Of a stretch of DNA of 64,000 nucleotides, positions 22,929-33,646 are shown one piece after another; position 1 is the first letter of the stretch; each line of letters begins with the position of its first letter. The stretch covers positions 3,038,001 to 3,102,000 of the forward strand of contig OZ023188.1 in assembly GCA_963995505.1 (NCBI GenBank), in the 5' to 3' direction. Source of the DNA: Hypericum androsaemum (taxonomy: Eukaryota > Streptophyta > Magnoliopsida > Malpighiales > Hypericaceae). The position numbers and the translations under genes are program-made. The notes under the pieces were generated by a model, which made no database searches, was not told where the DNA came from, and was given only the letters and a program-made list of their open reading frames with translations.

Positions 22929-23184
22929 CAAAATATACATAAGATTCTTAAATTAAGAATTGACAATTATGACTTTGTAATTTTGGATGCAGGCTTTGAG
23001 CATACTAGTCAAGCGGGGAATTGATATTCATGCCAGGAACTTGAAGGGTCTAACTGCTCTAGATATTCTAGAAAGTCAACCAGATGCAGACAATGAAGAG
23101 CTTAGGAATCTGCTTTATGAAGCTGGGGCATCAAAACCTTCGACAATCCCACCAATCGATAATTTCGGGTGTTATTTGAGGTAA
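20937..23184 (+). CDS. Ankyrin gene A, BDA1-like, lacking the PGG/membrane domain
   Basis: Exon 1 20937-21536 (200 codons) and exon 2 22993-23184; 263 aa. Ankyrin repeats fill residues about 35-200 (ETPLHVAASSGQ, LTPTHLALQAGD, RTPLHVAAEVGN, DTALHVALKSGR, DTVLHVAASRNQ). Exon 2 continues with IDIHARNLKGLTALDILESQ as in paralogues, but stops at GCYLR, exactly where gene B continues with SKMSWLERW and then its PGG and transmembrane region. The sequence after the stop is AT-rich and not homologous. The protein is therefore a soluble ankyrin-only form or a decaying gene. The intron requires a GC donor (CAG|GCAAGG); the nearby GT would cause a stop. Related BDA1 of Arabidopsis acts in immunity signalling at the plasma membrane; this copy would lack the anchor. 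Confidence 0.75.
21537..22992. other. Intron of ankyrin gene A with repeat remnants
   Basis: A 1.46-kb intron with GC-AG borders. It includes an SINE-like remnant near 21600-21720 (GGTCTCGAGTTCAAATTCAA), a segment at about 22225-22320 that resembles 35455-35530 upstream of gene D, and an AT microsatellite. Confidence 0.5.
22887..22927. repeat. (AT)n microsatellite
   Basis: About 41 bases of uninterrupted AT dinucleotide repeat inside the intron of ankyrin gene A. Confidence 0.95.
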
Positions 23185-23629
23185 TTAATTTAAACCCAGT
23201 TCAAAAAAATATATGTGATATCATATTTTGCTAACTTTAATTATTTGATTATCTTGTCTACTTTCCAAAAAAGATTATCTCGTCTCTCATATCACGCTTA
23301 TTATATGACGTGCCACACACTAACATGAGAATAATTAATTATATAGTATATGAGCTTTAGATCCCACTTGATATAAAAAAACTATATATCATTTTCAATA
23401 TGTATCTTATAATCAGCTGTCCAAGACTCTAATTTCTTCCTTCAGATTCTCATGGATACTTCACTTCACTTAAATTATTCGAATCCAATAAAGTAATCCT
23501 GGACCAGTTAGTTAAAAGAGATCCGTTGAATCTTGTATCCATATCCGTATCCATATTCGTATTTGTATCCACATCCATATCCGTTAGATCATCATGTTAT
23601 TTTTGGCAAATTCATCCGTTCATTGATTG

Positions 23630-25184
23630 ATGACTCTGTCCAGACCGGACCAGAGGCTAAAGAAGGCAGCAGCAGAAGGAACAACAGACGCATTGTTTTC
23701 AATAATTCGCGAGGATCCGTACCTACTGGACCGGATCGATCAGGTCCACCACGTCGACACTCCGCTGCACATAGCTGCAGCTGCAGGCCACACCAAGTTC
23801 GCCCTGGAAATGATGAGGCTGAAGCCATCCTTCTCAAGGAAGCCGAACATTGACGGGAACAGCCCGATACACTTGGCCCTGCAGAACGAGCAGACCGAGA
23901 CTGTACTCCGGCTTCTGGACGTGGACGGGGACCTGGTCCGCGTGAAGGCGGTCGGCAGTGTGACCCCTCTCCATTTCGCGGCCAAGAGACAGCAGCTCGA
24001 TCTCCTGGCGGAGTTCCTGGCGGCTTGTCCTCGGTCCATTGAGGATGTTACCATTCATAAGGAGACTGCATTGCACGTTGCTGCTAAAAATGACAGCTTG
24101 ATGGCTTTGGAAGTTCTTGTCGGATGGCTTGAGCATACCGATCAGAACAAGGTACTCGATTGGACGGACGACGAAGGGAACACGGTTTTGCATATAGCTA
24201 GCCAGAGGAACCTGACAGAGGCGAGTTCTTATCTCATTTACATCTTTCGTTTCGTTGTCGCTGTCCTAACAAATGACAACAAGCTTATGCATCTTGTAGG
24301 TGATCAGTTACTTGATTGGTCCGGCTACGAATCCGCTTCTCGGAAGCGTCTTTCCAATTGTCCGAATCCTGTTTCCTTCCATGCTGCTCGGGATTAAAGC
24401 CAACCTCAATGTGAAGAACCTGAAAGGTGCAACAGCAGTGGACATCCTGGAAGCTCAAGGGCAATTTGATGCCAAGGATATCAACGCGATGAGGCGCGTC
24501 GCCAAGTACTTGGGAGCCCCCGTCCATCCTGCAGGAGCCAGCGATCTGTCCGGGTACCTCAGGAGCAAAATGTCATGGCTGGAGAGGTGGGCCGTCTCGG
24601 ATTACCGCGAGAAGTCCCACATGACAGACGAGAACCGCAATGGGATCCTCGTGGTCACGGTCCTGATAGCGACCGCGACGTACCAGGCCGTACTCAGCCC
24701 TCCAGGGGGAGTCTGGCAGGGTGATCCAACATGGCTCGCCCCGACCAACACCAACACCATCACCAACACGACCACCTCGAACACCACCGAATTCAACCCT
24801 CTGCACATGGTGGGGAGATCGGTGTTGAGCATGGAGAAGTGGACCATCTTTTCAACCGTGAACACAATGGCGTTCTCCATATCGTTGTTCAAGATGTACC
24901 GCCTCCTGCCTCGCGGCCCGTACTTTGTTCTCCGCCTGGTGCTGCCCCTGCTGCTCTGCTACGCGCTGTCGATGGTGTACATCTCACCGACGGGGTGGCC
25001 GGTGGTTGTGATCCTCTTCCTGGTGTGCTCCCACGCGGTGTTCCTCAAGTCAACGGTCGCACATGTGTTCATCTACAAGAGGAAATGGGCAGTGAAGCGG
25101 CTGTTTGGGAAAACTCTGTCTGAGATTTCTAACAGAAGTGGTAGTAGCAGAGGCCGGTACAGCGACAGAAGCAATAGCTTTTAA
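23630..25184 (+). CDS. Ankyrin gene B, BDA1-like with PGG domain, intact
   Basis: Exon 1 23630-24220 (197 codons), exon 2 24300-25184; 491 aa. The start is the ATG at 23630 (MTLSRPDQRLKKAAAEG), three bases inside a longer open frame. Ankyrin repeats run over residues about 35-197 (DTPLHIAAAAGH, NSPIHLALQNEQ, VTPLHFAAKRQQ, ETALHVAAKNDS, NTVLHIASQRN). Exon 2 has VKNLKGATAVDILEAQ, then the PGG domain (ILVVTVLIATATYQ, SPPGG) and about four hydrophobic helices to a Ser/Arg-rich tail. The 79-base intron uses a GC donor (GAG|GCGAGT) and TAG acceptor, the only phase-0 solution. The first 25 or so residues of exon 2 are longer than in other members, so the acceptor is slightly uncertain. Likely a membrane-anchored immune-signalling adaptor, by analogy with BDA1. 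Confidence 0.82.
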
Positions 25185-25339
25185 TAACCTTTTTTTTCTT
25201 TGAAACCACGTTGTATTCGCGTGTGACTAATTCTGGTTCGAGCCGAACAAGGAATCACAAAGTTATTATATCAGTTATTTAAGTTGGACTAACTAATAAC
25301 TCTAAATTATAGCGGCGATTCGGCGAATCAATCAAGAAT

Positions 25340-25445
25340 TTTAGTCTATGTGGTCAGATGGTGTAATGGGTAAGAATTACATGGTTCTGGGTTACGAATA
25401 GCAAATTTCACCTCGGCCGGGGCCCGGGGGAGGTCTCAAAGGATC
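25340..25445 (+). mobile_element. SINE-like (tRNA-derived) fragment
   Basis: TGGTGTAATGGGTAAGAATT fits a Pol III A box (RGYNNARYGG), and GGTTCTGGGTTACGAAT about 30 bases later fits a B box. The following part is GC-rich and then decays. It lies just downstream of ankyrin gene B. Confidence 0.4.
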
Positions 25446-25739
25446 CTGGGCACAAATAACTAATAAACCTCGGTCTGTTTTGTGGGGATATGGTGCTCTT
25501 TGCAGCCTGTTTTGGCTTTTGCTTATTCTCTTGTATATGCTCTTTGTACATAACTTTTTCCTTTTTTAATTCAAGTTCACTTATATTAAAAAAACTAATA
25601 AACCTCGGGCACCTCTGATTTTGCAAAAACATCGTTTTTTTTAATAAACAGAAATATATTTAACTAAAAAATCTGCAAAAATTATTTTTTTTTGCCATCT
25701 GTTGGATATTTTCAAACATGATTTTACTTGCATTATATG

Positions 25740-26500
25740 GCCGCTAAGAGAGGGGGTAATGGGATCGACCTACAAGATATTTGAACTCAGAGGAAGTGGC
25801 GACCTCCAGTTGATTAGCGATCGTTAGTAGAGCGCTCCAGAAAGTTTTTGTATCACGACACTAGCGATCGCCAGTCGGCCTTTCCAGAAAGTTTCTGGAC
25901 CAAGGTACTAGCGATCGCCAATTGATTGGCGACCGCAAAGTGGCCTGAACAGATTCAAATTTCGCGCCCCTTGAGTTTAAACTTAAGTGAAGTGAGCCTT
26001 CCATTAGCCACCATTGACACTTATTTCAGGAACGTTTTTGGTAATGAAAAGGCATCAAAAGATGGTGTCAATCTCTATAAATAGCGGATTTTGTTTTCCA
26101 TTCAAACAATCTAATTTTCTAGTCTTCCTACTCATTTTTCTGTTAAAGCATCATCATAAATCTTTCTTAGTGTGTTCCTGGTCGGGTCAATGTAGTACAA
26201 ACCTTGAACTCGACGACGGAGGAAACAAAGGAAACAAATTCAGAAATTCTTCTTCGTGCTACTCCTACTACAATTCATCCTCCTACCCAAATAATTTTCC
26301 AACATAACGGGGAAACAAAGTGTCCTATAACGTTTATTCATCATAGAATGGATAACACGGAACGAGTATATCGAGGTAAACTAACCCCTTCAAAATATCG
26401 AAGAACATTTATACCAATTGAGTGTACACGGAACATTTTTTGGAGTTTGGAGTGCTTAGAAAAGAAAAGCTTCAAAGCCCATTAATGGAGGAAGGGTAAG
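25740..26500 (+). mobile_element. Possible LTR-retrotransposon remnant
   Basis: Repeated GCGATCGCCA motifs at about 25815, 25862 and 25910, paired with TTCCAGAAAGTTT, precede a TATA-like TCTATAAATAGCGG near 26075 and a transcribed-looking leader. The layout (enhancer-like repeats, TATA, leader) suggests the U3-R part of an LTR. The open frames after it (26014-26485) have no recognised domain. No second LTR or primer site was found. Confidence 0.25.
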
Positions 26501-26710
26501 GAAGCGAGAGAGGAAGACGGTGAGGAAAAGTGGAGCCCCTCATTTTCATATATTTTCTCTGTACAAAATAAGAGAAAAACTTGAGAAGTAAATAATTACA
26601 ATTGTACAATTATTTATAAACAAGTTTCCTGGTGGGGGGACCATCTGATCACGCCACCCGAGAGATTAATATTCTGTTGCCAGGTGTCATTCTGTTAGAG
26701 GGGTTTTGGC

Positions 26711-29700
26711 TAGACATGACCACGGTTTGAATTTGGACAAATTCGAATCGAATTTATTCGAATTCGAATTCATCAAAACATTAAACCGTATTCAATTTTT
26801 CACAAGACGAATCGAATACGAATTATGAATTTTCGAATTAGAATAGAATTATAATCGAATTCGAATTTGAATTAATTCTATAATTTTAATACTTAATTAA
26901 AAAATTCTAAAATCTCTATTTTTTTTGATATTTTGAATATTTTTGTAATATTTTCTAAAAAGTTTAAAAAGTTATGATATTTTTTGAAAAATTTAAAAAC
27001 TTTGATTTTTGCTTCAAATATTAAAAAAAATTAGGAATTAGTGTTTAACATTTTTTGGGAAAAAGAAATAAACTAAAGATTGGGCTTGCACTTAATGTAC
27101 CAAATTAAGATGCCTACGTATCCTTAGCTCCGAAGGAATCAAAGCCAACGTAGTTCTCTTACCTTTATGGAGCTAACTCACCTAGTCGGATGTGTTTGTG
27201 CTTTCACCGGTTGTGGCATCATCGAGGTCATATAGTTGGTCGGGATTTTTCCGGACCAATTCTTGTTGTCGTCTTTCCGCCTTGGTCCAATCGGCGACCA
27301 ATGCTTGTGCCTCCAAAGATTGCGGTGTCATTGAGTACCGGTGTTCATCCAAAATATTATCTCCTGCACTAAATGCTTGTTCCACGGCAACTGTCGAAAT
27401 CGGACAAGCAAGCAATTCTTTTGCAACAATTGACATAACCGAAAATTGTTCTACATGGTTGTTCCACCATTCTAATAAAGCAAAACTAGAAGATTTGACA
27501 AATGGAATATCAAATTTTGTGTTAAGATATAAATCAAATTCCGAATTGGTTAAACTTATTCCTCGGGGTCTTTTTTGTTTTTTCATTAACAATCTTTCCG
27601 TAAAACTTAATTTTTCACCTTTTGAGGGAGAGGGAGTTGGTTCATTAGATGTAGAAGCATTATTCCTAATACTATATTCACTCATTAAATCCAAAATATC
27701 TTTTTTTACATTGTTTGTAATTTTTACAACATGATCTTCTAGATTAGGAACTTGCAAAAAAATTTCCAAATCTGTGTAATACGCATATAATAAATTTTGT
27801 AAACCATCAATTTTAATGTTCGGCATAAAAACGGTTGCAATTAAATTAAGTTGGGGAATCTCCTTGAAATACTTTAACCATTTGTTAGCCATTTCCGAAA
27901 CGCATGATGACAATGCAAAATCTTGATAAGCGCTACATATTGCCTCCGATATATTACAACATTCCAAAAATAGTAAATGAGATGTAGGATAATAAACACC
28001 CAATAAAAGATGTGTAGCATAATTAAAACATTCTAAAAGCTCATTTAGTTTTTCTACAAGGTCTCAATGGTAAGGTTGTAACATAATATTATTAGTTTGA
28101 TCATTAGATGCAAAAAAATTACATAGAAGTTCTTTGTATGGAAGAACTTCTTTTAACAATTCATAAGTCGAATTCCAACGATGTTGAACATCTTGTGGAA
28201 AACGTTTTGGTTTCATGTTGTTTAATTTGCAAAATTTTTTCCAATCTTTTAGCAATTTTGAGCGAGCCCATAATAAATTAAGTGCTTGTTTAATTGGTCC
28301 TAATGTAGAGTCTAAAGCTTTAATTCCATCTTGGGTACAAAGATTAAATATATGACATGCACATCTAATATGAAAAAATTTTCCTCCGAATCGTGTACAA
28401 AAAATTTCTAAATCTTTAACCATAACATTATTAGAACTTGCATTATCTAGAGAAATTGAAAATATTTTTTGAATTAGATTATATTCTTGTAAAATAGTAT
28501 GCAATATTTTATAACAATTATTCCCACTATGACTATCATCAAAAACTCTATATGCAATTATTCTTTTTTGTATATTCTATTCATTATCAATCCAATGACA
28601 TGTAACACCAAAATATGAATGTGTTTGCCAATAATCACTCCATATATCACAACATACAGAAACTCGACCATCAAAATCAAAGAAAAAAGTTTGTAATTTT
28701 TCTTTATTTTTCTTGTATAAATCTTTTACATATTGTGTTAATGTACTTCGTGGAACTTTTTTTGCACTAGGATTTAAAGCATTTTGACAATAAGTTGTAA
28801 AATTAAGTTTTTCACCAAAACTAAAAGATAAATGTTCGGTAGCAACTAATTTAGCTAATTCCTCTATATTATTTTGATCGGTGTAATGAAATAAAACATT
28901 AGGTGTAGTAGATAATTGAGTTTGTGATTTTTTAAAACCAACTTCGTGTGGATGTTTAGTATTCAAATGAATAGTATAAGTACCATATCCATTCCCGATT
29001 TTGAATTCATATTGTTTATCACAATAATTACATGTAATTTTGAAGATACCTTTTTCTCCGGTAGAAATTTTTGTGAAATGCTTAGTAAAAAGTAATGAAG
29101 GTGATCTTTTTACCTTTTGTGGATTGTTGAATATTGAATCAACACTTTCCCGTTGAGCTTCATCATGGACGTTCATCATTTCTTCCGGAATAGGATAAGT
29201 AGAAATCGGTGGAAAATCCAATTCAATAGAATCGTGATGTTCCACACGTTTTTCCTTACCCTTATTTGCTCTACTTGATGACACAATTATATAGTAATAT
29301 GAGTAATTATATGAGAAATATGACTAATATATCTAATTAGTAAATTTGAGGGAGAATTTATATAGCTCAAATTTTCAATAAGAGAAGTAGAGAATTGAGA
29401 TTGGAATATGTAAAATTTGAAGAATAAGAGGTGGTATTTATAGAGTTGGGAAGAAATTCTGAATTTATAAAAAAAATTAAAAAGTACCAACAGTAAAAAA
29501 AACGGTAACCTGAGGATTAAAACGGTAAAAAAAAAGGTAAGAAAAAAACGGTAATTTGCCCCTGACGCAAGTGCTGACGTCAGCGAAATTCAAAATCCCC
29601 CCCTTTTGAATTCCCGGCCCCACCCCCTCCCCCCTTTTTTTTATTCCCGCCCCCCTTTTTTTAATTTATATGAATTCGAATCGAATCGAATTCTCAAAAC

Positions 29701-29855
29701 GAATTCGAATTGAATTCGCCGGTTTGACGAATTACAAAAAACTTGAACCGTATTCAATTCTTATCATGACGAATTCGGATCGAATTTTTTGACGAATCGA
29801 ATTATTGTCGAATCGAATCGAATCACGAATCAGATTCAATTCATGGCCAGGTCTA
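26711..29855 (-). mobile_element. hAT transposon, 3,145 bp, complete ends
   Basis: Left end TAGACATGACCACG and right end read on the minus strand TAGACCTGGCCATG form the terminal inverted repeats (11 of 14 match). The 8-bp duplication GTTTTGGC flanks it perfectly at 26703-26710 and 29856-29863. Both subterminal regions (about 26740-26880 and 29665-29840) are packed with ATTCGAAT/GAATTCGAAT motifs, probable transposase-binding sites. The interior encodes a BED-finger hAT transposase on the minus strand. The element lies between ankyrin genes B and C. Confidence 0.95.
27182..29284 (-). pseudogene. hAT transposase with two in-frame stops
   Basis: A single reading frame of 701 codons from 29284 to 27182 is interrupted only by TAG at 28579-28577 and TGA at 28066-28064; all three open segments share one phase. 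The N-terminal segment holds a BED zinc finger (CNYCDKQYEF...HLNTKH). Next come the RNase H-like catalytic parts, with CCDIWSDYWQTHSYFGVTCH and ISLDNASSNNVMV carrying the usual Asp residues. The C-terminal segment holds the hAT dimerisation region (LLEWWNNHVEQFSVMSIVAK, VAVEQAFSAGDNILDEHR). Both stops are explained by single C-to-T changes (CAG to TAG, CGA to TGA), the pattern left by decay of methylated cytosines. The copy is inactive but could be mobilised by a relative. Confidence 0.92.
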
Positions 29856-30098
29856 GTTTTGGCTGATGTGGAAATCCCTTTGTCTTTTCTGCTTTTCTCT
29901 TTCCTGCAAGATGCTTTTCCATTGTGGGCCAAATGAGCCGTGGAATGTAAATGTGGCTTCTCTTCGCTGCTATCTTCATCTTCGGGAAAATAGGAGGAAT
30001 TTACCTGTTATTCGTATTCGTTGAGATTATCGCATTGTTAAAAGTGAGTGTCTTAAATTTATTTAAAAATGTGGAAACTTTGCATTCTATTGGTTAAG

Positions 30099-31702
30099 GT
30101 ACATCGATGATGTGACCATCCGGAACGAGACAGCCTTCCACGTGGCACTCAAGAGTGGTCAGGTTCCAGCTTTCCACCGGTTGTTCGAGAGGCTTGAAGC
30201 AGAGGCCGGTTCCCAGGATTTGAGGGTACTTTTGAACGCCAAAGATATGGAAGGAAACACTATTCTTGACGTAGCAGCAGCTATGAACCAAGCTCATGTA
30301 AGTAGAATCTGTATATTTTTTTTAAACTCAGATATTCAGAGTCGAATATTGTATACTGTATTTTAGGAGTGATATTTCTAATAATATTTTTACATAAATT
30401 TTCTTAAATAAATTCAAATATTTTATCACTCGGACCAACTCTCGTTACTGTATTTTACTAATTCAAAATAATGTACATATATAATTTGCAATGAATTATT
30501 TTGCCATGTGCAAGTTATTACGGGTGACAAATATATCCAGACACAATTGATCCTGACTCGTTTTAAGAGAGGGTACGGATGGAGTCCAGATCTTTATCCT
30601 ACTAGAAGATCCAGATTCATATATAATCCATAGGTCTGGCATAGTTTATATGGAATGTTGAAGTACTAGTTTACTTTAGCTGAATTAATAGTTTAAATTG
30701 TTAAATTATCATTTGTGTGGTTAGTATTTGTTGATCTGGCCTAAAATTTATTTTATTTAACTAATAATATTGGAATTGATCTGCATCTTGCCCAGATCCA
30801 AAAAAGTTAATGTTGATCCAAAAGTAGCAAACTCGGAAGGTCCAAATCTAGTCTAAAAAAATATGGTTTAAATTTGAATAATCACTATTGATTATCATTT
30901 CTAAAATTCCAATTTGTAATTTACTGTTTGAGTTGACTAAAAAAATATTATTTCCTGAAAGAATATTTCACATATAAGAAAACAAAATACTATATTAAAT
31001 ATACTTTATTACTCGGTATTATTCTTGATTCCATAAAGTAGCTCAGATTTTGTAAATTCACAAATTTTTCTTGACCAAAGTACCCGATTTCTTGTAAACC
31101 AGAATGGTCAAACCGCACTGGAGACTGCTGTTGCCTACCGTCACTCAACCATTGAAACCCTCGTGAGACGAGGCGTCCCTAAACGTCCGTTTCTATTTCT
31201 CCGGTATACAAGAACAAATCACCTCTTTCCGGAGACGAAAAGATCGACGTCCGCAAAGCACCAACTCCCAACTTGCTGGTGGTGGTCGCGGTGCTGATAG
31301 CGACCGCGACCTATGCCACCATCCTGACCCCACCGGGGGGCCGTGGACCAGAGCACCAACTTATCGAACCTAGCTTCGAACATACCCGCTGCGTACGTGT
31401 GGTTCATTGTCTCCAACAGCGCCGGGTTCTTCGTCTCGATGACCGCTCTCTGTGCGCTGATACGAAAGTACCCTTTCGACTGGGAGATCTACGTGGCCCT
31501 GATAGCCATGGGAGTCACTTACGACGTCGTGATGGTATCTATAACTCCAAAAGGGTGGATGAAGAAGATCTCCGTTTGTATGTCCGTCGCCATGCCGGTG
31601 GTGATTGGCTTGGGGTATGCCAGCTTCTTGACGACGACTAATTTTAGGACCCGTTTGGTGCGGGGAATTTTCAACGCCTTGAAAATTTATATTTCTAGGT
31701 AA
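30099..31702 (+). pseudogene. Ankyrin gene C, 5'-deleted and frameshifted BDA1-like pseudogene
   Basis: The middle exon is preserved at 30099-30297 (DDVTIRNETAFHVALKSGQ ... NTILDVAAAMNQAH, donor GTAAGT). It matches exon 2 of gene D. The last exon is at about 31090-31702 and encodes NQNGQTALETAV, LLVVVAVLIATATYATILTP and the PGG-following helices, but the reading frame changes at least twice, around 31190-31270 and in the PPGG codons near 31340. The first exon with the start codon is absent anywhere between gene B and 30099. The hAT element now occupies that interval, so the loss may date from rearrangement near the insertion. Confidence 0.88.
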
Positions 31703-33637
31703 GTTTTTTTTATTAGATACTGAGATTAGGCCTTGCCTTTTGTTGCTATTCTTTTTTCCTTTGTTTTTCAAAGACTTGGTGGATCACTAGCAATCTAGAA
31801 TCTTGGTATTGAAAATGTAGTCAATGGGACTTCCATCACTCTCTCCTTGTTTTACGAGTTAATATTTTTGGGTTTTGGGAAATCGTGGCCTAAAAGTTCA
31901 TCTAATGAATATTCTCTAGTTTTTTGTTTGGTGTTAATATGAGAGTAGCAGTATGTTGCATAGTATAAGATAGCGAGAAGGGGTGGTGGTGACATTGATG
32001 AACATTGAAGTTCATAGAAGTTGCGGAAAACCCATAATCAAGGTTTAGTATATATTTTCTTATGAGTATGTGTACTTTGATTCTCTGTTTTGGAAGCTTG
32101 GATGCGCTCAGAACAAAGTTTTTTTTCTTCTTCTTAAAACCATTATTTTCAACGGCTGGCAGTTGGGATCATGGTCTCTGGGCTTGTCTTACAGGATGAA
32201 TATTTCATAAAGTCTTGGTAAGATCATGATGATAATTTGGAGAGGTAAGTAGCTACACTATATTTTCTGCTGAACTGCATGCCCCTGGAATGTGCCTGAA
32301 AATTGTTCAGATAGGTTACCTGCCCCTGGAATTGACGGTGTGATATTGTTTTGCGATATTCAATATCATAATAGGTTTTTGTATCGGGTACTTTTTTCCT
32401 ATCACACATTTTTTACAAAGGGTTTGGTATGGTAGGGTTTTGATGAGACGGACAGTTGTAATCCTATTAGATATGGCAGGGGGAATACCACATTAATTAA
32501 TGGTGTCAGAATTTGATGTAGCGTGGATGTGGGGGCCGCACAGATCCATTGATTCGCCAAGAATACCGAAAATGGACTGGGATAGGTTTCGAAGAGTCCA
32601 TTGAATCTGGAGACTACCGAAGACGCGACGGGATAAATATCAACGATTCCGTTGAACTCGCAAGCTACCGGAAACAATGTTCTTCGATTTATCGGAGATG
32701 CACTCAACGATGAAACCGAACTAGATGGAGCAAATCCATTCAAGGTCACGAGTTCCAATATTTTCATATATCAATTAACAACCATCTCGATTACAATGCT
32801 TAGGACCTCTTATATAGGCCACCAAAAGACACGAACATGAACCCAAAAACTTGAAATCCAACAGGCATCTAAGAAACCAAAAAGCACAAATGAATCTAAA
32901 AGACATGACCCGGATTTGACCAAAACATCTCCTTTGGACATGAATCGAACATAATTCATTTTTTTACCAGACGTCTCCTCTTGCGGGCCCGCATTAGAAC
33001 AACTCTCTCTCTCCGTCGTCATTCATCTAGAGTACTGGTGAACATAAGAAGCTAATTTCCCATCATTTGCGAAGCATGTGCACTGTGACAACATAATAAT
33101 GTTGATATTTTTTTCGTGTTTCTTTTCATTTTGCGTTCTCTTGTCATGTTTCGCTCGCCATTGGATGTCCCGGTGATTTTCAAGTGTGTGGAGCTCTTGG
33201 CTAAAAGCAGGCCAGATAAACGTAATAGCTCATTAGCCGGGTATATTTGTCTAAATGGACTTGTTGACTACTTGTAGATTGGTTGCAATATAGGGTGAGA
33301 TGGGCGGATGCTAGGAAAGGTGAAGCCAACGCATTCGTGCATTCTCATTCATGCATGCATTTACATTCTCATATATCACATCGCGAGTTTACAAGTCTGA
33401 TCAACTTATTTATAATTGTAGAAAAATATTGTCAAATTTTAATATAGATATAAAAATTCTGACGTACGTACATACATGCACGATGCATTTGACAGAAGGA
33501 AATATAGTACGTGATGTGGGAGAGTCAGAAGCAAGGAAACTCTTGATGTAACAATCGTTCGGAAGAAATTGATTATTAAGTAAAAATGATCAATTAGTAA
33601 GAGGTTTTTTGGATCTTTGGCCGTGTATATATATATA
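31703..33637. other. Intergenic, possible LTR remnant
   Basis: No gene is supported. Between about 32400 and 33025, read on the minus strand, a TATA-like CCTATATAAGAGG is followed by sequence of the kind found at the R-U5 of plant LTRs and by an open frame (32402-32767) with no domain that I recognise. An LTR-retrotransposon remnant is the likeliest explanation, but ends could not be defined. Confidence 0.3.
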
Positions 33638-33646
33638 TATATATAA

